The position numbers were made by a program, and so were the translations under genes. From the NCBI RefSeq assembly GCF_001715975.1, contig NZ_MARB01000015.1, positions 1 to 64,000 of the forward strand: 64,000 nt of DNA, read 5' to 3'. Origin of the DNA: Candidatus Thiodiazotropha endolucinida (GTDB lineage Bacteria; Pseudomonadota; Gammaproteobacteria; Chromatiales; Chromatiaceae). Shown piece by piece: positions 32,072 through 41,356 of this stretch (position 1 is the first letter of the stretch; each line of letters begins with the position of its first letter). Under the pieces are notes generated by a model. That model did not search any database and was not told the origin of the DNA. It saw only the letters and a program-made list of their open reading frames with translations.

Positions 32072-33073
32072 ATGGCCAAACGTCGCCTGACCAAACAACA
32101 GAAAACACGTATTCAGGCCATACAGGAGAAACGTCGCAAACGACTCGATTCAAAGGCCAGGCAATCACTTTCTGAGGCTGGGGACAACCCGGCTCTGGAG
32201 GGACGCGTTATCATCCGCCACGGCGCAACCCTGGGTGTCATGAATGCACAGGGCAAGCTGTTTCGCTGTCAGACACGACAGCATATCGGCCACCCTGTGT
32301 GTGGTGATTGGGTCATTTGGCAACAGGTGGATCAGAGCACGGGTGTGGTGACGGCGCTGCAACCTCGAAGCAGTGTCCTCAGCCGCCCCGACTACAGCGG
32401 CAGACATAAACCGTTGGCGGCCAATATCACCCAATTGGTGATAGTGCTTGCACCCAAGCCGGAACCCAGTGGCTACCTACTGGACCAGTATCTGGTTACC
32501 GCCGAAACCATAGGTATTCCTCCCTTAATTGCTATCAATAAGATCGACCTGCTGGGGGGGGGACTGGAACATGAATTCATGCGGCGCTTTGAACCCTATA
32601 GGTCGATCGGATATACGGTTATCGGGGTAAGCGCCAAACGTGAACATGGATTGGATCTTCTGATCGATAATCTGAAGGATAAGACAAGTATCATGCTGGG
32701 ACAGTCAGGGGTGGGTAAGTCATCGTTGGTCAATGCACTGCTGCCATCGATGAAAGTTGAAACAGGACGTCTCTCCAATGCGACCGGCCTGGGTAGACAC
32801 ACCACCTCGGCGGCAACCTGTTATACCCTTCCCCAGGGCGGTGAACTGATCGATTCACCGGGTGTACGCAGCTTTCGCCTTACCGATCTTTCCCGGCAGG
32901 AACTGGAACAGGGATTTATCGAATTCCGGCCGTTTCTCGGTCATTGCCGGTTTCATAATTGCAGTCACGACCATGAACCGGGTTGTGCCATTCAGGCGGC
33001 CATGGAGTGTGCCGAGATTACACCCCATCGCTTGGATAACTTCCTCAGGTTAAGCCAGGTAGCAGAGCATTGA
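32072..33073 (+). CDS. rsgA: Ribosome small-subunit GTPase RsgA
   Basis: RsgA is a late 30S maturation and checkpoint GTPase. The 333-residue protein shows the circularly permuted order of GTPase motifs: NKID (156-159) comes before the P-loop GQSGVGKS (210-217) and DSPG (261-264). An N-terminal OB fold and basic leader (AKRRLTKQQKTR) bind rRNA, and the C-terminal zinc site is Cys292, Cys297, His299 and Cys305. The start is 8 bp after the cytochrome stop. Confidence 0.97.
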   Translation: MAKRRLTKQQKTRIQAIQEKRRKRLDSKARQSLSEAGDNPALEGRVIIRHGATLGVMNAQGKLFRCQTRQHIGHPVCGDWVIWQQVDQSTGVVTALQPRSSVLSRPDYSGRHKPLAANITQLVIVLAPKPEPSGYLLDQYLVTAETIGIPPLIAINKIDLLGGGLEHEFMRRFEPYRSIGYTVIGVSAKREHGLDLLIDNLKDKTSIMLGQSGVGKSSLVNALLPSMKVETGRLSNATGLGRHTTSAATCYTLPQGGELIDSPGVRSFRLTDLSRQELEQGFIEFRPFLGHCRFHNCSHDHEPGCAIQAAMECAEITPHRLDNFLRLSQVAEH

Positions 33074-33116
33074 ACGATGAGAAAACCGACCCTCTTTCTG
33101 GATGGTTGGAAGGCCC

Positions 33117-34475
33117 TCATCCTCCGGGGAGATAAACCTGCACAGCCGCGCCACCCAGCTGTTCGGCCACACCTATCTCGATCCGACCCCCATACGCGGC
33201 AACAATATCGGCAGCGACCGAGAGTCCGATTCCCTGACCGGGTAGCTGCTGGTCGGCACGATGTCCTCGCCGTAACACCGATTCCACCTGATCTTCAGGG
33301 ATACCCTTTCCATTGTCCTCCACGCTTAAATGGAGATCCTTCCCTGTTACTGCCCTGATCCGGACATGGCCATGACCGTATTTGCAGGCGTTTTCCATCA
33401 GATTCCCCAGAAGCTCCATAAGATCGCCCTCATCGCCGCGGAAAAGGACCCCTTCAGCAACATCAAGATCCCAGGTTATTCTCTGTTCCCGATAGACCTT
33501 TTCCAGAGAGCCCGCGATACGTTCCACCACCGGTTTGACGGACAGGTTTTGGGTCAGCACACTGCTCCCTGAGGCTGCTGCCCGTTGCAGCTGATGGCTG
33601 ACGATCTGGTTCATGCGCTCGACCTGTTCGCGCAGCGTATTATTAGTTGCCTGCTGATTGTCACCCTCATTCTCAGCAACACCCTGCAAGACCGCCAGGG
33701 GTGTCTTGAGGCTATGGGCAAGGTCACCGAGACTGTCTCGATAACGATGTTGACGGGCCTGAGCATGGCGAATCAGGGAATTGATATTCGAGGTCAGACG
33801 ATTCAGCTCCTTCGGATAGTCTCCCTTCAGTTGATCCTCGCGACCCGACTCAATCTCGGTCAGCGCCTGTGCCACTTCCCGCAACGGATGCAATCCCCAG
33901 CGCAACACCCAGCCTTGTACCAGCAACAGCAGCAGCGCTGCGCCGCCAAGCCAGAGAAAAAGGGTATCGCGGAATGCGGCAATCTGCTCCTGCAACGGTT
34001 TCAAGTCCTCTGCCACCGCCAGGACATATTGCAGTTCACGCCCTTGGAAATCCTCCCAAACCACACCGAAGCTCAATCCCATGGTAGCAGCACCATCGAG
34101 CTTGAACTGTTCGAATTTCGATTCGCCCGGCTGCATTTCGCGTACAAAGCCAAGCTTGTGTCCCACAGAAGAGGAGGATATCCAGAGGTAGCTCTCCTGC
34201 GTGCCGCTGACCTGGGCATAAAGTCCCGATTCCGGTCGGTTGAAACGAGGATCGGTCAATAGCTGAGGCATCCTGAGTCGTCCCGCTTCATCCTCCTCTG
34301 CCGCCGCCAAAAGTGCATAGACACTACTGTAAAGTCGTGCCTGTAGCGCCTCTTCACTGGCTGAGCGGAATGCCTTGTCGAGAGCCAGTCCCGTCAATCC
34401 AAGAAAGGCGCTCAATACCAGACTGGCCGCCAACAACAGGCGTTGATGTATGGAGAAGGTACGAACTTGTCCCAT
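33117..34475 (-). CDS. PhoQ-like sensor histidine kinase
   Basis: The 452-residue kinase has two membrane helices (about 12-32 and 167-188) flanking a periplasmic domain of about 135 residues, a short HAMP-like linker, HisKA with the phosphorylated His in LAHSLKTPLAVLQG, and an ATPase domain with NLMENACKYG, VEDNGKGIPED and GQGIGLSVAADIVAAYGG. The order and type match PhoQ and its close relatives. Signals such as divalent cations or envelope stress are possible but not shown. It follows its regulator after 39 bp. Confidence 0.93.
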   Translation of the reverse strand: MGQVRTFSIHQRLLLAASLVLSAFLGLTGLALDKAFRSASEEALQARLYSSVYALLAAAEEDEAGRLRMPQLLTDPRFNRPESGLYAQVSGTQESYLWISSSSVGHKLGFVREMQPGESKFEQFKLDGAATMGLSFGVVWEDFQGRELQYVLAVAEDLKPLQEQIAAFRDTLFLWLGGAALLLLLVQGWVLRWGLHPLREVAQALTEIESGREDQLKGDYPKELNRLTSNINSLIRHAQARQHRYRDSLGDLAHSLKTPLAVLQGVAENEGDNQQATNNTLREQVERMNQIVSHQLQRAAASGSSVLTQNLSVKPVVERIAGSLEKVYREQRITWDLDVAEGVLFRGDEGDLMELLGNLMENACKYGHGHVRIRAVTGKDLHLSVEDNGKGIPEDQVESVLRRGHRADQQLPGQGIGLSVAADIVAAYGGRIEIGVAEQLGGAAVQVYLPGG

Positions 34476-34514
34476 CCAGGCCGTTTGCTCCCTTAGTGGT
34501 AACAGTGGAAAGGA

Positions 34515-35189
34515 TCAGCGTTCGAGGGCAAAGCGGTAACCTCGACCACGAAGAGTTTCTATCGGTTTGTAGCGCTCATCCGGATCGAGTTTTTTTCGCA
34601 GGCGGCGTACGAACACCTCGATGGTATTACTGTCGCGATCCCAATCCTGGTCGTAGATATGTTCAGTAAGATCGGTCTTTGAGATTACCTTACCGGCATG
34701 CAGCATCATGTACTCGAGCACCTTGTATTCATAGGCTGTCAATTCCACCGGATCGCCATGCAGGGTGACCGACTGGGTACGGGTATCGAGTTCCACCGGA
34801 CCACCCGAAAGCACCGGTTGTGACCAACCGCCAGTACGTCGCAGCAGTGCATTAAGACGGGCCAGCAGTTCTTCCATGTGGAAAGGTTTGACCAGATAGT
34901 CATCGGCGCCCGCCTCCAGCCCCTCTACCTTGTCCTGCCAGTTGCCGCGGGCGGTCAGAATAAGAATCGGAAAGTGCTTGTCCAGCTTACGCAGCTCCCT
35001 TATCAATTCAATCCCTGATAACTTCGGCAATCCGATATCGACGATCCCCACGTCGATGCCATACTCCCTGCCGAGAAACAGTCCAGCGGCACCATCCTCG
35101 GCACTATCCACGGTATAACCCTGCTTGCGCAGTTTATCCGCCAATGGCTCGCGAATATCCGCTTCATCCTCTACTAATAACACACGCAT
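34515..35189 (-). CDS. PhoP-like (OmpR family) response regulator
   Basis: The 224-residue regulator has a receiver domain with Asp51 in IVDIGLPKLSG and Lys in DYLVKPFHMEEL, and an OmpR-type winged helix (ELTAYEYKVLEYMMLHAGKV ... DRDSNTIEVFVRRLRKKL ... TLRGRGYRF). ATG 35189 gives the standard MRVLLVEDE start with AAGGA upstream; a frame open to 35234 is unlikely. The gene set glycine-zipper, PepSY, regulator, kinase suggests the two small envelope proteins are its targets or modulators. Confidence 0.95.
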   Translation of the reverse strand: MRVLLVEDEADIREPLADKLRKQGYTVDSAEDGAAGLFLGREYGIDVGIVDIGLPKLSGIELIRELRKLDKHFPILILTARGNWQDKVEGLEAGADDYLVKPFHMEELLARLNALLRRTGGWSQPVLSGGPVELDTRTQSVTLHGDPVELTAYEYKVLEYMMLHAGKVISKTDLTEHIYDQDWDRDSNTIEVFVRRLRKKLDPDERYKPIETLRGRGYRFALER

Positions 35190-35199
35190 CAGATTTTCC

Positions 35200-35466
35200 T
35201 TAACGACGTTCGCCACTACCTCGGCGTTTACCATTGGCTCTTATCTGCTTGCGATGTACCTTTCCATCCTTACCCAAAATACGGATGTTGTGGATTCGTA
35301 CTCCATTTCTTTCCCTTGTCTCTGCTTTAATGACTCGCCCCCCCACACGCTGTTTCTCCTGCTCCACAGCCTGATCAAGACTGATATCGGCATTGGCATA
35401 GAGGCTGGATACCAGCAGCAGTGCGCACAACAGCATCTTGGAGATAAATCGAGTTCTATTCGTCAT
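35200..35466 (-). CDS. Small exported PepSY-domain protein
   Basis: The 88-residue precursor has a signal peptide (LLCALLLVSSLYANA, cleavage near residue 26), then a single PepSY-like repeat: SLDQAVEQEKQRVGGRVIKAE, followed by the strand-forming VRIHNIRILGKDGKVHRKQI. The tail is strongly basic (RANGKRRGSGERR). PepSY proteins next to PhoPQ-type systems may modulate the kinase; that role is inferred. The stop lies 10 bp before the regulator start. Confidence 0.8.
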   Translation of the reverse strand: MTNRTRFISKMLLCALLLVSSLYANADISLDQAVEQEKQRVGGRVIKAETRERNGVRIHNIRILGKDGKVHRKQIRANGKRRGSGERR

Positions 35467-35492
35467 CGTCTTGGATTTATGTAGTGTTAGCT

Positions 35493-36026
35493 CTAATCAT
35501 CACCCACTGGTCTGACAGTTATCGCAACCGGAATCCGTTTCCCGGGATGATTGTTTGTACGGGTAGTGAATTCACGCCCCTTATACCGATATGTTACATC
35601 ATAGCCGATCAATTGTTCCTCATAGCGGGTGTGGTGAGTGACTTCACAACGGCGTTCCACCGATGTGGTGTAGTGCCCGCCCCGGTGCTGCTGACTGATG
35701 TCGTGACCGATGGCGCCACCGAGCAGAGTGCCCGCCAGGGTGGCTGCATCTCTGCCTCGACCACGGCCTCGACTGATCTTGTTCGCTACCACGCCACCGA
35801 TAATACCGCCCAAAACCGTACCGGTGTAACGGCGCCCATCCGGATGATAGCGGTCGACCTCCTGATCCCAACACTCTCTCTCGGGATACGAAACCTCTAC
35901 ATTGCGGTAGATCGGCTCAACATCGATAACCTTGGCGGTATCGTGAAAGTAGTCGCGCTGACCGGCAGCGGCTGTCATCGATGCAATCATGAGTGCTGTA
36001 CCAATTGTCAATGCCTCTGTCTTCAT
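35493..36026 (-). CDS. Glycine-zipper 2TM (17-kDa antigen-like) envelope protein
   Basis: The 177-residue precursor has a signal peptide (LTIGTALMIASMTAAAG) and a glycine-zipper membrane motif: TGTVLGGIIGGVVANKI, a run of RGRGRGRD, then ATLAGTLLGGAIGHDI. The N-terminal mature part and C-terminal RRCEVTHHTRYEEQLIGYDV resemble Rickettsia 17-kDa/SlyB-like families. There is no lipobox cysteine at the signal cleavage. A strong AGGAG site precedes the ATG. It is first in the PepSY-regulator-kinase operon; SlyB is a PhoP target in enterics, so a feedback role is plausible. Confidence 0.88.
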   Translation of the reverse strand: MKTEALTIGTALMIASMTAAAGQRDYFHDTAKVIDVEPIYRNVEVSYPERECWDQEVDRYHPDGRRYTGTVLGGIIGGVVANKISRGRGRGRDAATLAGTLLGGAIGHDISQQHRGGHYTTSVERRCEVTHHTRYEEQLIGYDVTYRYKGREFTTRTNNHPGKRIPVAITVRPVGDD

Positions 36027-36206
36027 CTCTTCTCTCCTGGTCTTTAAGCTTTAATCCTGATTTGCGAGTCAGTCTCTCGATATGGTTAAAGCTTACGAGG
36101 TTGAAACTGAACCACGCCTGAACCGGAAGAGAAGAAGATATCTCCATGTTTTTCAACAGATTAAAAACACCTGAAATTGCTTCAGTGAAGAGCGTTCGTA
36201 TGTCGC

Positions 36207-36797
36207 TCAGCGATCCCTGTACCACACCAGAATTCGGTTATTCACAGGCATCTCCACATCCTCGGAGAAGATCAGATGATTTGAGGCGGCGAGTTCATCG
36301 AGCATCTCGAAATCCCGAATGCCACTTAAGGGATCCCTTGATTTCAACCACTGATCAAACCTTTGATTGCTTTCGCTGGTATACCCTCCCTGATAGTTGA
36401 ATGGGCCATAGAGCGCGAAACAGCCTCCTCGTTTCAGCACCTGCCCGACTCCCTGAAACATCAGCTCGACTTCAGGCCATGACATAATGTGGGTGGTATT
36501 GGCACTGAATATCGCATCATACTCCCCTGCAGGCCATGCACGGCTCACATCCAACCCGATCGGATTGCGAACATTGGGCAGAGCGGCCTCCCGCAACCAG
36601 GCACGGATTCCCGGGTGATTCTCCTCCATGTCACTGGTCTGCCAAGTTAGATGGGGCATGGCGGTGGCGAAGTGGACCGCATGCTGACCGGTACCGCTGC
36701 CGATCTCAAGGACGGTCTGAACATCACGGTAAAGGCGTAGAAGCACTTCCAGGATGGGCCCTTTGTTCTCATCACAGGCTTCTGAGTAGGGTTTCAT
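36207..36797 (-). CDS. DUF938 SAM-dependent methyltransferase
   Basis: This 196-residue protein is a class I methyltransferase of the DUF938 group. The SAM motif is VLEIGSGTGQHAVHFA (about 35-50), preceded by the family's KPYSEACDENKGPILEVL start. FSANTTHIMSW, GGCFALYGPFNYQGGYTSESN and FEMLDELA are typical. The substrate is not known. It lies directly after hemF. Confidence 0.88.
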   Translation of the reverse strand: MKPYSEACDENKGPILEVLLRLYRDVQTVLEIGSGTGQHAVHFATAMPHLTWQTSDMEENHPGIRAWLREAALPNVRNPIGLDVSRAWPAGEYDAIFSANTTHIMSWPEVELMFQGVGQVLKRGGCFALYGPFNYQGGYTSESNQRFDQWLKSRDPLSGIRDFEMLDELAASNHLIFSEDVEMPVNNRILVWYRDR

Positions 36798-36809
36798 GGT
36801 GTGGTTACA

Positions 36810-37832
<1,023 letters not shown>

Positions 37833-37934
37833 TCATTGCCGGTCCGATAAAGTTGACCACCGGGTACCGAGGGTTAAACTAACATGCCTGTTTTCAGCAC
37901 GGCCAGTCCAATATTTAAGCTCATTTTCAGATTC

Positions 37935-38240
37935 TTATTCGAGCCGCTTCAAAAAGACACCCATCTCTTTAGCTGCCTGGACATCCCCGCGGGCCTCAGC
38001 TACGGCAATCCCCTTCCGATAGGCCTTCCTTGCCTCTTCCTCCCTGTTCAATGCGGCCAGTGCCTTACCATACAATTTCCAACTTGCTGAATGGTTTGGA
38101 TCTTGTTTCAGCGCCTCGGCCAGATGCCTTACGGCCATATCCGCATCCTTTTCCTTCAAACAGAGCGAACCCAATGTATAGCGTAACAGGGCGTTGTCAT
38201 TCCCCTGTTCGAGCATCTTCTCAAGGTTTTCTCGTTGCAT
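37935..38240 (-). CDS. Small TPR-repeat protein
   Basis: The 101-residue product has about two tetratricopeptide repeats (LLRYTLGSLCLKEKDADMAV and SWKLYGKALAALNREEEARK) and a capping helix. TPR proteins are binding scaffolds, so no reaction is assigned. It starts 1 bp after the persulfide dioxygenase stop and is surely co-transcribed with it, which suggests it works with sulfur or glutathione metabolism. Confidence 0.85.
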   Translation of the reverse strand: MQRENLEKMLEQGNDNALLRYTLGSLCLKEKDADMAVRHLAEALKQDPNHSASWKLYGKALAALNREEEARKAYRKGIAVAEARGDVQAAKEMGVFLKRLE

Positions 38241-38241
38241 A

Positions 38242-38928
38242 TTATTTCAGGCCACACGCCAGGTTACCGGGTATCGCAATATCCATGTGCTCCGGCTTGT
38301 CCAGCTTCATCGCCTGCATGATTTGAATATAGTCACTACGCGGGATTGCGTTCCCCAACCTGGGATTGCAACGCTTCTCTTCACCCACCGTGCTGCTGGT
38401 AAAACCGTTATAGTCATGGGCTGGATATATCACCGTATCATCCGCAAGGCTGAACAACCTTTGGGTGATTGAGTCGTAGGATAAGCCAGGATCCCCCGAC
38501 TGAAAGTCAGTACGGCCACTGCCGCGTATCAAGAGGATATCGCCGGTAAAAACCACTCCTTCGGTAAGAATGGAGATATCGTTATCGGTATGCCCCGGCG
38601 TGTAGATGATCTCGAGCTTTGCATCACCCAGATGAACGATATCGCCATCGGTCAGTTTGAGATCAGTACAATCGCATGCCGCCTTTTCATGTACCGCCAC
38701 TTGACAACCCAGCCGTTCGCGAAGCTGTCCGCTTCCTGTGATGTGGTCTGCGTGAATATGGGTTTCCAAGGCGACTTTCAGGGTCAGGCCCAACTCATCG
38801 ATCAACCTGGCATCACGTTCAACCTGTTCGCTCACTGAGTCGATAATCGCTGTCTCACGGCTGGCTGCTTCCCATACCAGGTAGGTATAGGTGCTCGATT
38901 GTGGATCGAATAGCTGTCGTATGTGCAT
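38242..38928 (-). CDS. Metallo-beta-lactamase-fold persulfide dioxygenase (ETHE1-like)
   Basis: The 228-residue protein has the ETHE1 layout: MHIRQLFDPQSSTYTYLVWE at the start, the metal motif THIHADH (about 56-62), TPGHTDNDIS, TGDILLIRGSGRTDFQSGD and YPAHDYNG. ETHE1 enzymes oxidise glutathione persulfide to sulfite with one non-heme iron. The RTDFQ pattern is typical of that group rather than glyoxalase II. This fits sulfide detoxification or sulfur oxidation. ATG 38928 gives the family length; the frame is open to 39000. Confidence 0.9.
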   Translation of the reverse strand: MHIRQLFDPQSSTYTYLVWEAASRETAIIDSVSEQVERDARLIDELGLTLKVALETHIHADHITGSGQLRERLGCQVAVHEKAACDCTDLKLTDGDIVHLGDAKLEIIYTPGHTDNDISILTEGVVFTGDILLIRGSGRTDFQSGDPGLSYDSITQRLFSLADDTVIYPAHDYNGFTSSTVGEEKRCNPRLGNAIPRSDYIQIMQAMKLDKPEHMDIAIPGNLACGLK

Positions 38929-39075
38929 CTTCACAATAGTTACCGCCTCGCCCCTGTTGAGGTGTATTATTGTCATTAGATGTGGGTAGTCAAAGATCAT
39001 TCAACCCAGGGGGTTTCAGGGAAATGTTCAACAGATGATTTGCTACTATTTCCATTAACCTATAGTGATTTGCCC

Positions 39076-39279
39076 ATGACTATCGACAAGGCACGCGAGA
39101 TTATCAAACAACAGATCAGTTTCGGCAGCGGTTACAACCGCAATGCTGTGCGCCTGCTGCTTGGTGAAATACAGCGTGAATATGGCCTGCAGGCTGGTGA
39201 CCAGCTGATTGAAGAGCTGAACCTGGAACAGGTCTTCGGACTACATCCGGGCACTGACTTTACCCACGTGGCCCACTAG
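39076..39279 (+). CDS. Conserved-looking small protein of unknown function (67 aa)
   Basis: The product (MTIDKAREIIKQQISFGSGY...) is helical and acidic, with LLLGEIQREYGLQAGDQLIEELNLEQVFGLHPG in its second half and no signal or membrane segment. It was not recognised. It is divergent from the persulfide dioxygenase with about 150 bp between. No ribosome-binding site is obvious before ATG 39076, but the composition looks coding. Confidence 0.6.
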   Translation: MTIDKAREIIKQQISFGSGYNRNAVRLLLGEIQREYGLQAGDQLIEELNLEQVFGLHPGTDFTHVAH

Positions 39280-39364
39280 ACCGCGTATCAGATCCAAAAT
39301 AGTATTCAGTTACAATATTTGTACATCATCATTCATAGCGGTAGAGCCACAATCTACCTGATCG

Positions 39365-39468
39365 GCTGCAAATGAACGCCAATCACCGCAGATTTTTACA
39401 AATAGATGATGTGGTGATTCAGTATATGATTTGGCGTCGATTCGCGGTGATTGGCATTCATTTGCGGC
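39365..39468. repeat. Palindromic intergenic repeat
   Basis: The arms 39365-39389 and 39444-39468 are inverted repeats matching at 23 of 25 positions (core AATGAACGCCAATCACCGC). Two shorter relatives of the right arm, ATTCGCGTTCATTTGCGG and ATTCGCGAGTATTTGCGG, occur at 60694-60711 and 60724-60741. The element lies in the gap between the 67-residue protein and the methyltransferase. Confidence 0.75.
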
Positions 39469-39512
39469 TTTGTTCTGTTAGCCAACCATCACTCGTGTCG
39501 GATCCCCGCTTG

Positions 39513-40103
39513 TCATGATTTTTCCGCTACCAGCATTGCCACATCCCGCGTACCTTCCTCCAGGTTACCCAAAAGATTCTCCTCACGGTAATATCGCAGT
39601 TTCAAACTGGAGAACAGTTGCAACAGCTCATTATCAGCCAATCTGAAGGCCGGGTTACTCGGTCCCAGGTTCGACACAGCAGCCTGTATGAAGGTCTGAT
39701 AGAAGATCAAACCGCCTGGTAACAATGCCTCGATCAGATCGGGTATCAAGGTCCTCTCAAGATAATAACTGACGACTATCAGATCATAGCTGTTGGGAGA
39801 TGGAGGCAACTGTTCTACATCACGCACTTCTGCTGATAGATTCTTCAATCCCGCTTCTGCGGCATAGGCATTAAGCCGCTGAATGGCGACGGGAGAGATA
39901 TCCCATGCCACTGTATCCAGTCCCTGACGCGCCAGGGTCAGCGCATTGCCTCCTATTCCACAGGCAAGATCCAGTGCAGTACCCTCGGTTGGCAGCAGAT
40001 GCAGATTTCTTTCCAGAACCTCTGCGGGAGTGGGACGTTTATCCGCATCGGCATGGCGCCTGTCCCACTTGTCACGCAGGCTTTGAAAATCATTGCTGTT
40101 CAC
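39513..40103 (-). CDS. SAM-dependent methyltransferase (TehB-like)
   Basis: This 196-residue class I methyltransferase has ALDLACGIGGNALTLARQGL (about 39-58) as SAM motif I, VAWDISPVAIQRLNAYA as motif II and SYDLIVVSYYLERTLIPDL as the motif IV region. It resembles TehB/tellurite-resistance-type thiol or chalcogen methyltransferases, but the substrate is unknown. The GTG start overlaps the metZ stop by 4 bp (GTGA), linking it to sulfur amino acid synthesis. Confidence 0.85.
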   Translation of the reverse strand: MNSNDFQSLRDKWDRRHADADKRPTPAEVLERNLHLLPTEGTALDLACGIGGNALTLARQGLDTVAWDISPVAIQRLNAYAAEAGLKNLSAEVRDVEQLPPSPNSYDLIVVSYYLERTLIPDLIEALLPGGLIFYQTFIQAAVSNLGPSNPAFRLADNELLQLFSSLKLRYYREENLLGNLEEGTRDVAMLVAEKS

Positions 40104-41290
40104 AAACTATCGAGACCGCGGGCCAGATCGTTTTTGATATCCTCAACATTTTCCAGCCCCACAGCGATGCGGACCAGACCGTTTTGTATTCCGGCCTGGG
40201 TTCGCTCCTCGGGTGTCAATCTGCCGTGTGTCGTGGTCGCCGGATGGGTGATGGTCGTCTTGGTATCACCAAGATTGGCCGTGATTGAGAGTACCCGGGT
40301 GGAATCGATGACTGTCCATGCCGCCGGCTGCCCACCCTTGACATTGAAAGAGACAATACTGCCGGGCGCACGCTGCTGTTTCATCGCCAGGGTGTGTTGA
40401 GGATGGCTCGCAAGACCGGGAAAATAGACATGCTCGACCTGTGGATGCTGCTCCAGCCATTCAGCCAGTACTTGGGCATTGCGTGAATGGGCGTGCATGC
40501 GCAGTTCGAGTGTTTCAAGTCCCTTAAGGAAGACCCAGGCGTTAAATGGACTCATGGTTGGACCTGCGGTTCGCAGTACCCCGAACACAGCATCGCCAAC
40601 CACTTCTTGACTGCCCACCACAGCCCCCCCGACACAACGCCCCTGGCCATCCAGAAATTTTGTTGCCGAGTGAATGACGATGTCCGCCCCCAACTTGAGT
40701 GGTTGCTGCAGGGCAGGTGTGCAAAAGCAGTTGTCCACCACGAGCAGGCAATCGCGGGCATGCGCCAACTCGCTCAAGTGAGTGATATCAGCCACATCTG
40801 TCAGTGGGTTGGAAGGGGTCTCGAGAAACAGCAGTTTCGTTTCCGGACGAAGCGCGGCCTCCCAGGCCTGAAGATCATTGAGGTCGACAAAACTGGTCTC
40901 GATACCGAATCGGGTGAGATACTTGTTGAACAGCATCGTGGTCGACCCGAACACGCTTTGCGATGAGACGATATGGTCACCCGTCTGCAGTAAGCCGATG
41001 CATGTCGACATGATTGCCGACATGCCGGATGCAGTGGCAACGCAACACTCACCTCCCTCCAACACCGCCAGTCGCTCTTCGAAAGTTCTTACCGTGGGAT
41101 TGGTGAAACGTGAATAGATGTTACCCGGCTCATCACCACTGAATCGCGCCGCAGCCTCGGCGGCGCTACGGAAGACAAAGCTGGAAGTCGGAAAGATCGG
41201 TTCCGCATGTTCCCCTTCCGGTGTACGGTGGTGTCCTACGCGCACAGCCTGGGTAGAAAACCCCCAATCTCCATAATTCTGTTCCCCCAT
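40100..41290 (-). CDS. metZ: O-succinylhomoserine sulfhydrylase MetZ
   Basis: MetZ makes homocysteine directly from O-succinylhomoserine and sulfide with pyridoxal phosphate, bypassing cystathionine. The 396-residue Cys/Met-metabolism enzyme has YSRFTNPTVRTFEERLA, ASGMSAIMSTCIGLL, DNCFCTPALQQPL and the PLP lysine in HSATKFLDGQGRCVGG. The length and NPLTDVADI pattern fit MetZ rather than MetB, though the two families are close. GAGG precedes the ATG. Confidence 0.92.
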   Translation of the reverse strand: MGEQNYGDWGFSTQAVRVGHHRTPEGEHAEPIFPTSSFVFRSAAEAAARFSGDEPGNIYSRFTNPTVRTFEERLAVLEGGECCVATASGMSAIMSTCIGLLQTGDHIVSSQSVFGSTTMLFNKYLTRFGIETSFVDLNDLQAWEAALRPETKLLFLETPSNPLTDVADITHLSELAHARDCLLVVDNCFCTPALQQPLKLGADIVIHSATKFLDGQGRCVGGAVVGSQEVVGDAVFGVLRTAGPTMSPFNAWVFLKGLETLELRMHAHSRNAQVLAEWLEQHPQVEHVYFPGLASHPQHTLAMKQQRAPGSIVSFNVKGGQPAAWTVIDSTRVLSITANLGDTKTTITHPATTTHGRLTPEERTQAGIQNGLVRIAVGLENVEDIKNDLARGLDSL

Positions 41291-41356
41291 AACCCATCCT
41301 CGTTCTTCATATATTCTCTGATTCGTTGTGTCGTTACATGAGCGCCATTCTACAAC

